Shown here: piece by piece, positions 1 to 12,100 of the stretch
Layout: each line of letters opens with the position of its first letter
Position numbering within the stretch: position 1 is the first letter of the stretch
Assembly (NCBI GenBank): GCA_004794785.1
Contig: SJOL01009575.1
Location: forward strand, 177,220-241,219
Reading direction: 5' to 3'
DNA length: 64,000 nucleotides
From: Opisthorchis felineus
Lineage: Eukaryota > Platyhelminthes > Trematoda > Opisthorchiida > Opisthorchiidae
Notes under the pieces: generated by a model
What the model saw: only the letters and a program-made list of their open reading frames with translations
Told to the model about the DNA's origin: nothing
Databases searched by the model: none
Translations under genes and position numbers: made by a program

Positions 1-54
1 CAGCACCATAATTTTGGAGATCATTAGAATAAGCAACCATGGGAAACAACTTAC

Positions 55-136
55 ATTGTACATCAAGTTCAATGTCGAACTTTGTTTTTCCGATCACGTT
101 GCGGGCGATACACGTGTAAATTCCTTCATCATTGTC
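55..136 (-). CDS. hmcn: Hemicentin exon 17: second half of Ig6
   Basis: Encodes residues 1069-1095 plus one base: [17 protein letters not shown] (Cys1077) and the last strand of Ig6. The acceptor is GATATCAG (phase 0) and the donor is CAAT|GTAAGT (phase 1). The next exon lies outside the window. Confidence 0.92.
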
Positions 137-3100
137 CTGATATCAAGAAAGATTGGTAATATGAATTACTTTTGTGTGTGTGTGTGGGTGTGAGTGTGAG
201 AAATGAGTTGTCTACCTCAACATATCGGTATTAACACCATAGTCAAACAGCCATCATTAATAATAGATTTTAACGCCCAACTCAACTAGAATGAGTAAGA
301 ATCGAGGAGAAATTGACTCATCGAGTAATAGAAGTCAGAAATTTGACCAAAACTACACCTATCTTGTTTTAATTAAAAAACGCTCATAAAAGTTGGGTTT
401 CATAATTTTTTTCCCGAAAGTGGCAAACATCCATTTAAGAAGTTGTTAGTGGCGCGTCACACCTAATCGATTGCCGTCTCTCACGTGGTGGTGGTGATGA
501 TGATGTTGATGATGATGATGAGTCGTCAACTTAGTCTGCTCGGGTTCACTGGGTTCCGGACTCTAAATGAGACGTGATAAACCTGTACATCAGAGCGGTA
601 GTCGAAAAGTATAGCTGAGTTTTTTGGGTCCAGCTGGGGCCATCGTTATTCGATTCGTCCACAAGTAGTTTTAGTTGCTACACATATTCAACTGGCGAAA
701 GAATAAGCTGCAGTTTGCTTAACCAAAGATGAGAGGTTTTTTTGTGAAGAGTTCGTCCTGTAATTTGAGCCAATCTATGCTGAGAAGCCTAGAAGCACTG
801 TACAGCTGTTTCATCCTTATTGGGAATCATCAGCAGTGCTCATCTCACAGAACTCCGGAGAGTCTCGAACCCGCGACCTCCTGGCTAGTAGTCTGAGCAC
901 TTAACCGTTCGTCCACGAGTGGCTGATTGGCAGTGTGATTAACTCGCACTTAGACAGGATATAGCGCCGCTCAATCTATAAGTAGCTCAGTGGAAGAATA
1001 AACTTCACCCGATGAGTGAAACTTCCATCTGAGAAGTCGTTGCTCGAGGAGCCAGTCAACACATGTGACCGCGTGATGTGAATCCCGGGATTGAGGGATG
1101 AGCGTCGCAATATCAAAAGGGTGTTAAGGCGATTAAGGGAGGCAAAACGCTTGACTAACAGAAAACGTCCTGGAAATCCAAAACCAGATATCGATAGTAT
1201 TATGGTCGTCAGAATCCCACGGAATGGAAAGTCATCGGGAATGAAAGGGATCCAAGTGAAACTGTGGCGGGTGTGTAGAGACAGAAGGAACTCCTGGCTT
1301 GTATTGTTCAGGATTAAGGCCAATTTTGACCTCATTAGTAGTGTTTCTAAGCCGTACATTTGGGTCTCAGAGAGATCAACAGGTTACAATCTCTATCAGC
1401 TGCTCCATGGGCCGAACTGAATGGTTTTGGAAAGTCGGAAAAGTTGGAAATTCGGTTAACAGTGCGATACTTTTCCAAAGAGATCTTCCCAGGTTGACTA
1501 CCATTTACACAAAGTAGTAAAGGAGCTTATAATTGTTTCCTACAAGAGTACTACGTTTTGAAGTTAGAGGGGGTACCATCTTGAGGACGGTATTCATTGT
1601 GATTTCAAACTAATGACAACAACCACCTCACGATGCTTGGTGCATTCATAATTCCCCGGACGAAACCTTCCAAATGGTGGATAGGTCTTAGTGGGCCTAG
1701 ATTCTGACATTGAAGAAGACTTCCGTATGTAACACTAAGATGAGTGATTGAATGACAGTCGCCACGGCTGTTTTCCAAACAACGTGGTGGACACAATGGG
1801 TTAAAGTTTCGGGGTGGGGTATATACATTGTTAACTGAAAGCATCATCCTCATGAGCGCACTTTATACCTTAAGCCAACTGATGTATTTGCGATGTATTC
1901 CCGGACAATAAGCTTCTGAACGAGCCTTAGGAGATATCACGATGCTGTTTCATATTGAAACGTCCATGGTCTTTGGTTTTTATGATAGTTCCATGTTATA
2001 AAATAGCAGTTTGCTTGTTTTACTCCCCATCGAACCTGACGCAGGATATGTTGATTGCCTGTCCATATTCTTGAAACCTGACCGGGTTATTTACGGTAAC
2101 GATCGGCCGGATGAAGTTCCTGAAGCAGTGACGTGAGCTTTGAGTGACTTGTCACCAGGATTCGTGGTCTGGTGAATGAGAATGCACACAAACGGTCTCG
2201 AACGGAGAAAAACCACAGTTGATCAACCTAAATAATAGATTTCACCAGCCTGTATGAATCGCTTGTGTCGCGACTACAAGAAATTCGAGGCAATTCTTTC
2301 GCATGTGACCAAACAGACCCAGACCGTTTCATAAATTCGCGTTGATCGTCCTCGACACACTTAGAGAGTGTGGAAGAAGCACTGGCCTTATGTGTTACTC
2401 GAGGCTACCCATTATGATTAGTTCTAGTGTCCCACAAGTTTTCAGTGATTTATACTTTGTGGACTTCTGCCGGAGAATGGGTCTAGGTGTTTATAAATAT
2501 CAGTCACTTGGGAAGCCGATTTTCGAGTAATCAGCAGCTAGCCCCCGCATATTTTGATTTTAATGGGACATGAGAGGAACACAAAACTTGCGAAAGAGAC
2601 GACACAGACATTTCTTCTTGGTAAAGTTCCAACTAACAAATGTACACATTTAGCTGCCAAGTCTCAGCTGGCATTCGATCTGAGAACTGAATACCAGGCT
2701 AATTCAGTTGGAATGCCGTAGCCAGCGCAAGTTGTACGTCCTTATTGTGATCCTAATTGCTTCAGCTTTTTCAAGTATGCGTATTCGTACAGCTCTGGGA
2801 GGGCGAGGTGCGTCTCTAAGCGCCAATTTGAAGGCTTCATTGCGACGCCCGTCCACAGGGTGGCAACAGTGACGCTTCTGAGTGATCCCGTACCAATTTT
2901 TTCTCGTCGATTGGGGTAGTGCTGGGGAATTGGAGACGGAATGCTGACGATTCGTTCGACCAACAAAAGAAGCGTCACAGACTAACAGACTGCCAAAGAT
3001 AAGGTCGACATGAGCAGCTTATTCGCGTTGTTCAAAATGATGATTTGCTGGCCTTTAAATGAACGGAACGACTGGGTAGCTCTAAGGTTATTGTTTGTGG

Positions 3101-6100
3101 TGCTGTTCCATTTCCTTAATAATACATCGGTAGCTAAAGCTCTTTTGAAATGCAAACTAAGAAGCAGACCTTTCTTCGTTATTGTTAACAGAGTGGTTGA
3201 CTGATACTCTTACAAATAAACATTCCTAGACAGCCGTCTTCTAAAGATGTATCCTATAGTTTTGTCGCTTCGTCTCGCAGCTTATTACTTGAGCAGCTCT
3301 TCCGAGCTCTCGAAGCAAGACATCTTACAGAGTTGCTTTTTTGCTTTATTAGTATGAAGCTATGGAAATCGGTGTATTGTCCAACCCAGATCTTCTTCTG
3401 GTATACTCGGGGTTGTGCTGATCCACCTGATGGACAACTAAGGTGCACGTCCAAGAAAGGCGGATTCCTGTTTTTCTAGTTTTCCATGGTAAAACATATA
3501 CGAAAGTGGCTGAAACAGAAGCGGTCCAGCAACTGATCCAGGTTAAATTTCCTGTCAGTTACACAAAACAGGTGCATCACTTTAGTACTCTAAGCCATTG
3601 AAGTTTGTTTTAAGTTTTGTTCTTTCTAGTGAGCGAAATACCAAGCGGAGACGTCGTCGCAAAACCGTCAAATCACCGTTGAACGTCGGAAGAGTAACTG
3701 GTGCAATCTCGGAACAGGCAAGCTCATTTTATGTCTCGAAACGATAGCGAATTTGGAGACAGAATTGTTAATTTGTGCCAACTGGACAGTGGGGAAAAGT
3801 CAACAGAAAACATCAACCTATCTCCAGTGCTTATTCGACTGCTCGCTTATGAGTAGCTGAAAGTAATTTGTCAATCGCAAAAGCCTTCTCGGTGCAGGGG
3901 CAGGCATTTTGTCTGGATTGACATTTTCGATTACACTACCGACTCAAAGGGGTATATCAAGACTAAGCAGTCATGCCAATTGTTTGTACAGTGCTGCTTT
4001 CGTCTGCCCGTTTGGCATTCAGTCTATCAATGATCCCGACAGTTGTGGTCCATTGGATATATCACACGTGACCACATTACCGCGGTTATTTTGTGTCCAG
4101 TAGCGCTACAGTTGAATTTGAACATAAGTATAAAAGGAAACATATGTGATGTCCGAATGGATTCTATCACCTTACCACCGGGTGAGAAAGAGGTGCGTTT
4201 TATCTGACAAAAAGTTTAAAAAACCTAACATTTTAGAGAAATACACTCATTTGCAAACAAATTTGGTTTTGCGAGAGACTCACCTGGAACCCAGCTGAAT
4301 CTCTCGTTTGTGATGTTTCCAGGCAAAACCAAATTTGTTTGCAAATGAGTGTATTTCGCTAATTTCGTGCAAGTTGGTTTCAACTAGAACATAAGGTTGA
4401 CGGAAACCTAACATATCTTTATTCATGAGTCTTGCTTTGTTCTCAAATGTGTAGGTAAATTGTCACTGCCTGATGGGACCTGAGAACTGCCCTAGGTGGG
4501 TGATGTAAGTGATATGAGTTGTTTGGATGGATTGGGGTGGCAGACTGAGCCGCGCACTGCTAAGGTCTGGCAGTGTGATCTGACAGGTTTGGATAAATCA
4601 TTGGTTGATGCATCATCAAATAAATTGTTATTTTTATGTGACTCACTTTCTGGCGCTGCCTGACCATGTCCGAATAGGGGTGTAATTTTAGCGAACTGTT
4701 TAATTTTATATCATTTTTGACTGATTCAATTCATAGAAAATGTGTGTAGCCAAGGAAATGGTTGACACCATAATCGAAATCAGGGACGAATATCAGTGTA
4801 TGTTATGTCATTTGATGAAGTTTGAAAAATGCGGGATCGTCTTGTAACCAATTGTATTTCTGATACATGTCATTCTCGGATCCACCCAAATAGATGGATT
4901 GACTTCCTCAATATTTGAGTTAAAGTACTTATATTCCGCGTCTTATTAGATGAAGTATTCGTATTCATATTCCAATTAAATTTGGGCACTTGGCCCTACC
5001 ACCCAAGTTATCACCCGTGGCGTAGGTGTGACATCAGCTTATCCGTCAAGGGTCGAGCTTACAATGCTGCGGTGCGCTCCATACTATTATATTGGTCGAA
5101 AACCTGGCAACTGCGCGCTGGAGGACGTCAAAAGTCTCCCAGCCTTTGACCATCAATGTCTTCGGAGCATTGCCTGAGTTCGGTGGGAACACCGGATCAG
5201 TAATGGTGAAGTACGTCAAATGATTTTCGGGAGAGATAACTCAGTGATCACACTTCATAGGTTGCGCTGGCTTGGTCACGTGCTGCGTATGCCAGTCGAC
5301 CGACTTCTTCGGAGGGCTCTTTCCGCACAACCACGTGAAGGGGGGAAACGAGCCAGGGGAGGTCAAACAATGGGTTGGCAGCGAGGTATGAAATGCATTA
5401 CCAGCAAATTCAGCTGTGCTGGCCATTTCCATCTTCCTGGATGGGGCCCCCGATACGGGACACATCGATGGTTAGAGACATTGCCAGACATGAGCCAGTC
5501 GCGCCCTCAATGGCGCTCATGCATCCAAGCGTTTGCGTTCATTGAATAGCTCCCAACCCTCAATGAAAATTCCACTGAAAACCATGTATTTACGCGTCAC
5601 TTATATCAGCTACCGCCTCCAATGCGCAGCTACCCAGCCCACCTCCCCAAATCATCGGTGAACGAAACTGTGGCAGCTACAACCACTGTACGACAAGTAC
5701 TCGGTTTTTACAGCTGATGATGATGATGATGACTACCCAATTTAGGTCAGTTATATCAGGCATGTGGTTTGACTTCAGAAAGAACAGTGGACCAGGTAGC
5801 GGTATTTTCTTACACAAGTATGTAGTCAAAGTACAGCGGTGGTTGTTACGGGAACGGCAGTCAGATAAACACTAAGTGGCTTAGCGACTATCAGGCCACC
5901 TTCATCGAATACGCTGGAAAGCAGAATCCATTCCGAGGCTTCCATGCTCGCTTTCAGCCATACCACTGTAATCTGACCACGACAAAAGCAGCCACACGTA
6001 AGATAAGGCACTTACATTAAGATCACGGATAATGAGATCATGGTTATCCAGTGTATACTTGGAAGATGCTCCGACGTCAATTGGCTGGTTATCCTTCAGC

Positions 6101-9100
6101 CACATCACCGTAGCCACCGGCTTCGCATCTAAAACATTGCAGACTAGTCGTTTTTCTGGAGCTCCGCTGATTGCAGTCTGTTTCGGATCCGTGAAAGAGA
6201 TCATTGGAGCTTCTGAAATTTGAAACAGCAAGGCACTGTTTATCGACAAGTCACAGGGTGGCCGCACTTTCGGACGTGATTTTACTAAACTACTACAAAC
6301 TGCTCAGTAGTGCAAAGACTATGTTGTTCAGCACCGATTTGAAGCAAATGAAGCAAATGATATTAAATCTTACAGCAAAACTAGGGTAAAAGTAACCAAA
6401 TAAGTGGTGAGAAGAGCTTACTTGTTCCTCCAATATCCACCAACACCGTATGGCTGTCTTTGCCGTACATGTTGACCGCCTCGCACACAAATGCTCCCGC
6501 ATCTTCCATGTTGACATCTAAAATAGATGAAAATTTTTGGTGGAGAATTCATCCTTTAAGTGATGTAAATCTATGCTGAAAAGCCGAGAAGCACTGTACG
6601 GCTATTTCAGCCTTATTGGGAATCAGCAGCAATGCGCATCTCGCGAAACTCCAGAGAGTCTCGAACCCGCGATCTCCTGGCCACGAGTGGCTGATCAGCA
6701 GTGTGATTAACTCGCACTTAGACGGGATATAGTGCCGCTTATCCTTCACTCACGGGATCCACATCAAGCGGTCACACGCGTTGACTGGCTCCTCGAGTAA
6801 CGATTTCTAGATGAAAATGTCTAAGAAAGTAGTTACTTATAATTACAAAGAAATGCCATTTATCGAGGTATTTTGCGCGTAATAAAATGCAAAAATCCAT
6901 ATCCTTTCAGCACTGCATATCAAACAAATTTAGATTACGTCCAATCTGTTATTGATCGTGATAGACTTGCCCTGTTACGCTTGTCTTATGGAAAAATTGA
7001 GGAGTTTTGGAGCAATTCTATTTTCAATGACTATAAATCAAGAAATGGAAGCCCTTATTTCATTGAGTATAAGTATTATGCAGGAGAATAGGATAGTTTT
7101 CAATGGCTGCAACGTGGATCATCGTGTGCATCTTGACTGTTGTTCGCAGGGTCAGATAAATCGGAAACATTAGGGAAGCGAGTAAATTGCCTTAGCTGTT
7201 GGGAAAAACAGGTTTACTGTCGTGATAATCTTGCTAGAACATAGGTTAAATTTGGTCAGAAGGGATCCTCATAATGTACTCTGTGCGAAATCAGGCTTGT
7301 TTCAAAAGTACCCATGAACGCGAAAGTGTTGAGTTGAAAAAATACGCCAGGATGTTTTCCACCCCATGTTTTGCTGATAACTTAATTAGCCGGCTCCACA
7401 TTGTGTATACAAGCAAAGCACAAACACACACGGCTGACAGGCATAGAAGCAGCTATCTGCGATCACAAGTCTGGCATCTGTTGTACCATCCGGTTCACGT
7501 AAACCATGGTACACTGAGGACGGCTTTCTTCAACAGATGGTTATTACAGAGCTTGACACGTTTCCCGTTGAATTCCGAAAAGTTGAAACTACTTTGGTCG
7601 GAATATGAGATAAAACTCTTCAGCAATCAGGATGTTCACTTACCCCGGATCGATAAGGAATTGTCAGCCTGAAGTCGATAGCGGTCGCCATATTGAACGG
7701 GTAGATTGCCGCTTGGTGTGACTCGATACCACTTCACCATGGGCATGGGATGTCCTTCAACGGGACACGCTAGAATGGTGTCCATGGAGAATTCGGCCAA
7801 AATTTTTCCGGGGACCATGTCTAGTCTGAATTTCGGTGGATCTGACACATGTGCACCATCGGACAGTAAATTGTGTTACAGTGTTGATATTACTTGTCAT
7901 TGTTTACCAAAGGAGTTTGCATAGTTTCAAAAGAAATGACCAATAAATGCGATCATACAAACTCAATCTATTGCGAGTTTACTGGCTGCCCACGTTGTTC
8001 GCTGTACACGTGAAACATATCATTCTCTGTTTTTCTGGGAAGTGAATTAAAGATGATCCTTCCCATGATTCGCTATACTAAAAGACCACGTGCACACGAA
8101 TCGTGGCACTATTTCATCCACAAGCATTCACTCATATTTTGCAGACTGTCTCGTGTATCACGTGACACCTACAAAGGTCCTCTCAAACACTACGGTCAGT
8201 CATCCTGAATGGAAGTCAGTGAATAATTAGGTAAGAACTGCTCCCCAAAGATTAAACATAGTGATGGTAGTTTGTTGATAGTATGAGGAGATTTTGGAAA
8301 TTTCAAATCGAGATTTCCTGTCGTAAATGGAGTCAATCCATTCTGAAACATCGAGAAACCCTGTACAGCTGTTTCATCCTAATGAACAGCTATCAACAGT
8401 GAGTATCTCACCGACCTCAAAGGTGATTTGCACTTGCTAGTAGATGACTGCTAAACTAGTGTGATTAACTCCTACTTGCGCAGAATATGGTTTCACCCAT
8501 TCTTCAAGAGCGGAACTGGCTTCATCTGGTCACGTGTTGGCTTGCTTCTGGAGTGACGACTTCTCAGATGAAAGGTTACCACATCACATGGACTATTAAC
8601 CGACAAAATCATTTATACGCAATGGCTATTTTGCCCTATAAATTTGTTTCTCCAATTTTTCACCTAGTCATCGCATCGATTTAAACAATCCATCATGGTG
8701 TCGACCTTCGAATACTCCCCAGCTTCGATTGTTACACCTTCGTTCTGCTTTTGTTTCTATAGTTCATACTCATCAATTCCACGAAATCAAGAAACGTCAA
8801 TTTTATATCCTACTATCTTGCAGCCGAGTTTCGGATGATCCATGCTTAATATAACTCTGCGGTAAAAAGAACACTGAACCAGATTGGTGCTCTGCAACAG
8901 AAATTTGTTTCGGCAAAATAACCCCGCCTGTAGTAAGTCTGGAACATGGAAGACATACCCGCTTGGACAACAAGCAAACTTAAGGAACGTTCCCTGTGCA
9001 CACATGCACAGGTTAGGTTCTGTCACTTACTGGCCTCATTCACATATTCACAGTGAGAGTGATTAAAAAAACTGAAGAAACCAGAATTTTAGCGAAATAC

Positions 9101-12100
9101 ACTCATTTGCAAACAAATTTGGTTTTGCGAGAGACTCACCCAGAACCCAGCTGAATCTCTCGTTTTATGATGTTACTAATTGTTTGAAAATGAGTGTATT
9201 TCGCTAATTCCATGCAATTTGGTTTCACGTAGAACATAAGGTTGACGGAAACTCGGGAACTGCACCTACCTGATGAGCCCCAAGAAGGGCGAAACCGGTC
9301 ACGGGCTGTCGAAGAATTTTCAGCAACCTTATGAGTAGTGTATTACGTCTAAACCAAAGTTTTCCTCATTTCGGCTTTTTACTGGCTGAACGTGGATCCA
9401 CGTTGAAGCCACTGCAGAAAAAATTCCCGCAACCAGTCACCGGATACAGGTCAGAGAAAGAACCAAATACCAATCCGGGATCACGGTTTCTGACGGAGCT
9501 TTCTTGGAGCATGTGAACAGACGTCTAGTTCTCGAGGGACAAAATATTTTTCCAAATATTGCTCTGGTTTGTTTGCCTTCATTGAAGAGTTGGTATGGCA
9601 GTGAATGGTTATTTTTAGATGGAACGCGGTGGAACGTGTATTGAGTCCTACTGAAATTTCCTTTGTCCTTCCCACAGAAATCTTGTCCTAAGGCTACCTG
9701 CATTGAGTCACTATCAGAGTAAGTACTGTTAAGCGTAAATTCACACAGGTAAAATAGAATGTAAAACCCCAGTTTGTGTCACTGGTGTACTGCTGACGCT
9801 GATTATTCATAAGCATGCATATATATCAAGCTAAGGGCTCGAAGGCCATCTGTTTCAAATGGTCCGTGCAGTAGAATTCGCGGCTCACGGACCGTGTATA
9901 CCCTCTCCTATTTTTATATGTTACTGCGAATTCCCCTTTTGTGACTGGAGCCAAATATTGTCTACCAAAGAACTGAAAACAAGTTTTTATCGCCATATTC
10001 CTGCTGACCATTGCAACAGCTTCCACGCGATAGCCACCTCCTCAGAAAAACACATGTTATCACACCATCTGAGGTCCCTGTATGAAGAACAAACATGTGG
10101 ATACTAGAGGACTTACGTCCAATGTCCACAGTGATTGACTTCCGAGCAGTCCCCGCACTGTTCTCAACCAGACATGTCCATTCCCCTCGCATTCTTTGTT
10201 CGGCTGAAAGCAGCTCTAGCTTACCCTCTTCCTCGTCAATTCGAATCTTAGAGTTAGGTGTCACCTGGTAAAAAACGAAGCAAATAGATCAGAGAATATT
10301 GTGTGCAGGCGAGCAGTGCCTTGTTTTGCGTAGCACTTTATGCAAACATAGTAGTATAAAGAATAGAAAAACAACATACCGGGCTTCCGTTGAAATCCCA
10401 CCTGACGCGGGGCTTTGGTTTGCCCGACACATGACATGTGATTGTCAGAGGCTGTCCTTCAACAGGTGAGGAGGTCGATAGTTCGATCTTGTCAACAGTT
10501 GGACCGGCAATGAAATCCGCCGTGATTGTTTTGCTGTCATTTCCGGCTGAATTCACTGCCAAACATGTGTACACACCGGCGTCCTCCTCCTTCGCCGGCT
10601 GAATGATAAGTCTCGACTCCTAAGAAAGAACGGAAATGATGAAGACGGTGACAAAAATGACCGAAAATGGCGTACAATCACTGGATGAAATGAAGGCCAG
10701 AATAAACCGATCCCGGATACATGATAGAGAAAATGGCAGATACATGTATGCGGTATTTGCTTGGTAACGACTCCGGTCTACTCTGAGTTGTGCGGAGGAT
10801 GGTGCCGCTTATTCCTCATAAGGACACATGAGCCGGTAGATTTCGACACCAATCAATACGAATTACAGAACGCTGAGCGTCCGGACGGTCTACACATTGT
10901 ATGGGTCCCATCAAATATGCTTGTGTTTCTACAGGGAATCACAGCTTTCAGAGCGACCATCTCAATGCATCCGTATTTACCTCTATCCCAATCACACTCA
11001 GACTATTTATTTTCAGAATTGCTGTACATCGACGAGTAGGCTGCCTATCAAGTTAGATCGGTCTATCCTAAATTAGTTCATTCTGGGAAAAGACAAACTG
11101 GATTCGCTTCTTATCTTTCCATCGTCCGAACACAGTTATGTCAACTAAAGTGAGGGGGAATCAGTTCTTCTGTTAGTGAAGCCCAAAAAGGAAATCTGGC
11201 CTGGCAACATAAGATGGAAAGATTGTGGCAAACTGACGTCTGAAATGAATTGAATTCGGTTTCCATTGATTAGTCTGCGAAATTTTGCCCGTTCAGTTAT
11301 GATAAAACTTCACACTATCACGCACGGTCGTCCAAAATTTCCTTTTCAAGGAAGTTTGCTGCCCAGCTAGACGGTGTGCACTCAGATTTTACAAAGACCA
11401 TGGTAACGATGAAGTTGTTTCTGATTATCAGAATCGGAGTGCATTTAGATACATTTAGGTTTCGGCTACAATAGATCCGTTGAGTTGAATCTGACAACTT
11501 ACCATGAAGTCCTCTTGAAAAGTCACCCTCGGCGATTCCGGTTCTTTGACAGAAAGTGGAGCTTTGTTGAACAGCCAGATAATCTTTGGTTGGGGTGTAC
11601 CTTCACTTAAGCAGCTTAAAGTAAGCGCCGAACCTTCTTTGAAGGTCACGCTGTCCGTGTCAAGTCGAATCTTCGGGGTAACTAAATTTGAAGAAATGTG
11701 TCTTGTTCAGTAAACTCGTGAAAAGTACATTATTTGTAATTTGTACACATGAAAATACGTAGATCCTAGAAAGTATTAGATGTGTTCAACTTACTGATTT
11801 CAGTAAGGCTGAACGAATCTATGTACTAATTTCAACGAGATGAACCATCGTGCCTCAGTAGTGATACAATTTTAAAATGGCTACGTTGTGTTTTCAAACA
11901 GCAAGGATCTGCTTGTATAGTGCAGCTGATATGATTCAGCATAATATTGCTCACCTGCCGTTTGGAGGTACGACAAAATTCTGTTTTTGCTTTATGATTG
12001 TGCTTCTGATTACCCTAGGAGACAAAATATTGGCAAATTTGCCGTAACAGTAAACTCTACTCACATTCTTATGCGATCTCCACCAATTAGGTTTTTGCGT

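Larger units (their letters stand above)
137..6015 (-). other. hmcn: Hemicentin intron 16 (5.9 kb)
   Basis: Holds two simple repeats, a SINE, the perfect 35-bp palindrome and the RTE-type LINE end. Between 1.1 and 4.2 kb I see only unassigned sequence with chance open frames on both strands. Confidence 0.8.

Noticed and set aside
1091..1420. Basic 109-codon plus-strand open frame
   Set aside because: Starts at the SINE edge, has overlapping open frames on both strands and no motif; treated as chance.
4491..4510. Second hammerhead-like box after the palindrome at 4.2 kb
   Set aside because: Only CTGATGGG-like text is present, with no helix II or GAAAC box; the element ends before the core.
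9826..10026. Minus-strand frame close to exon 13
   Set aside because: It follows the exon 13 donor and ends outside any acceptor-donor pair; exon 13 joins exon 14 directly with an intact Ig5 start.
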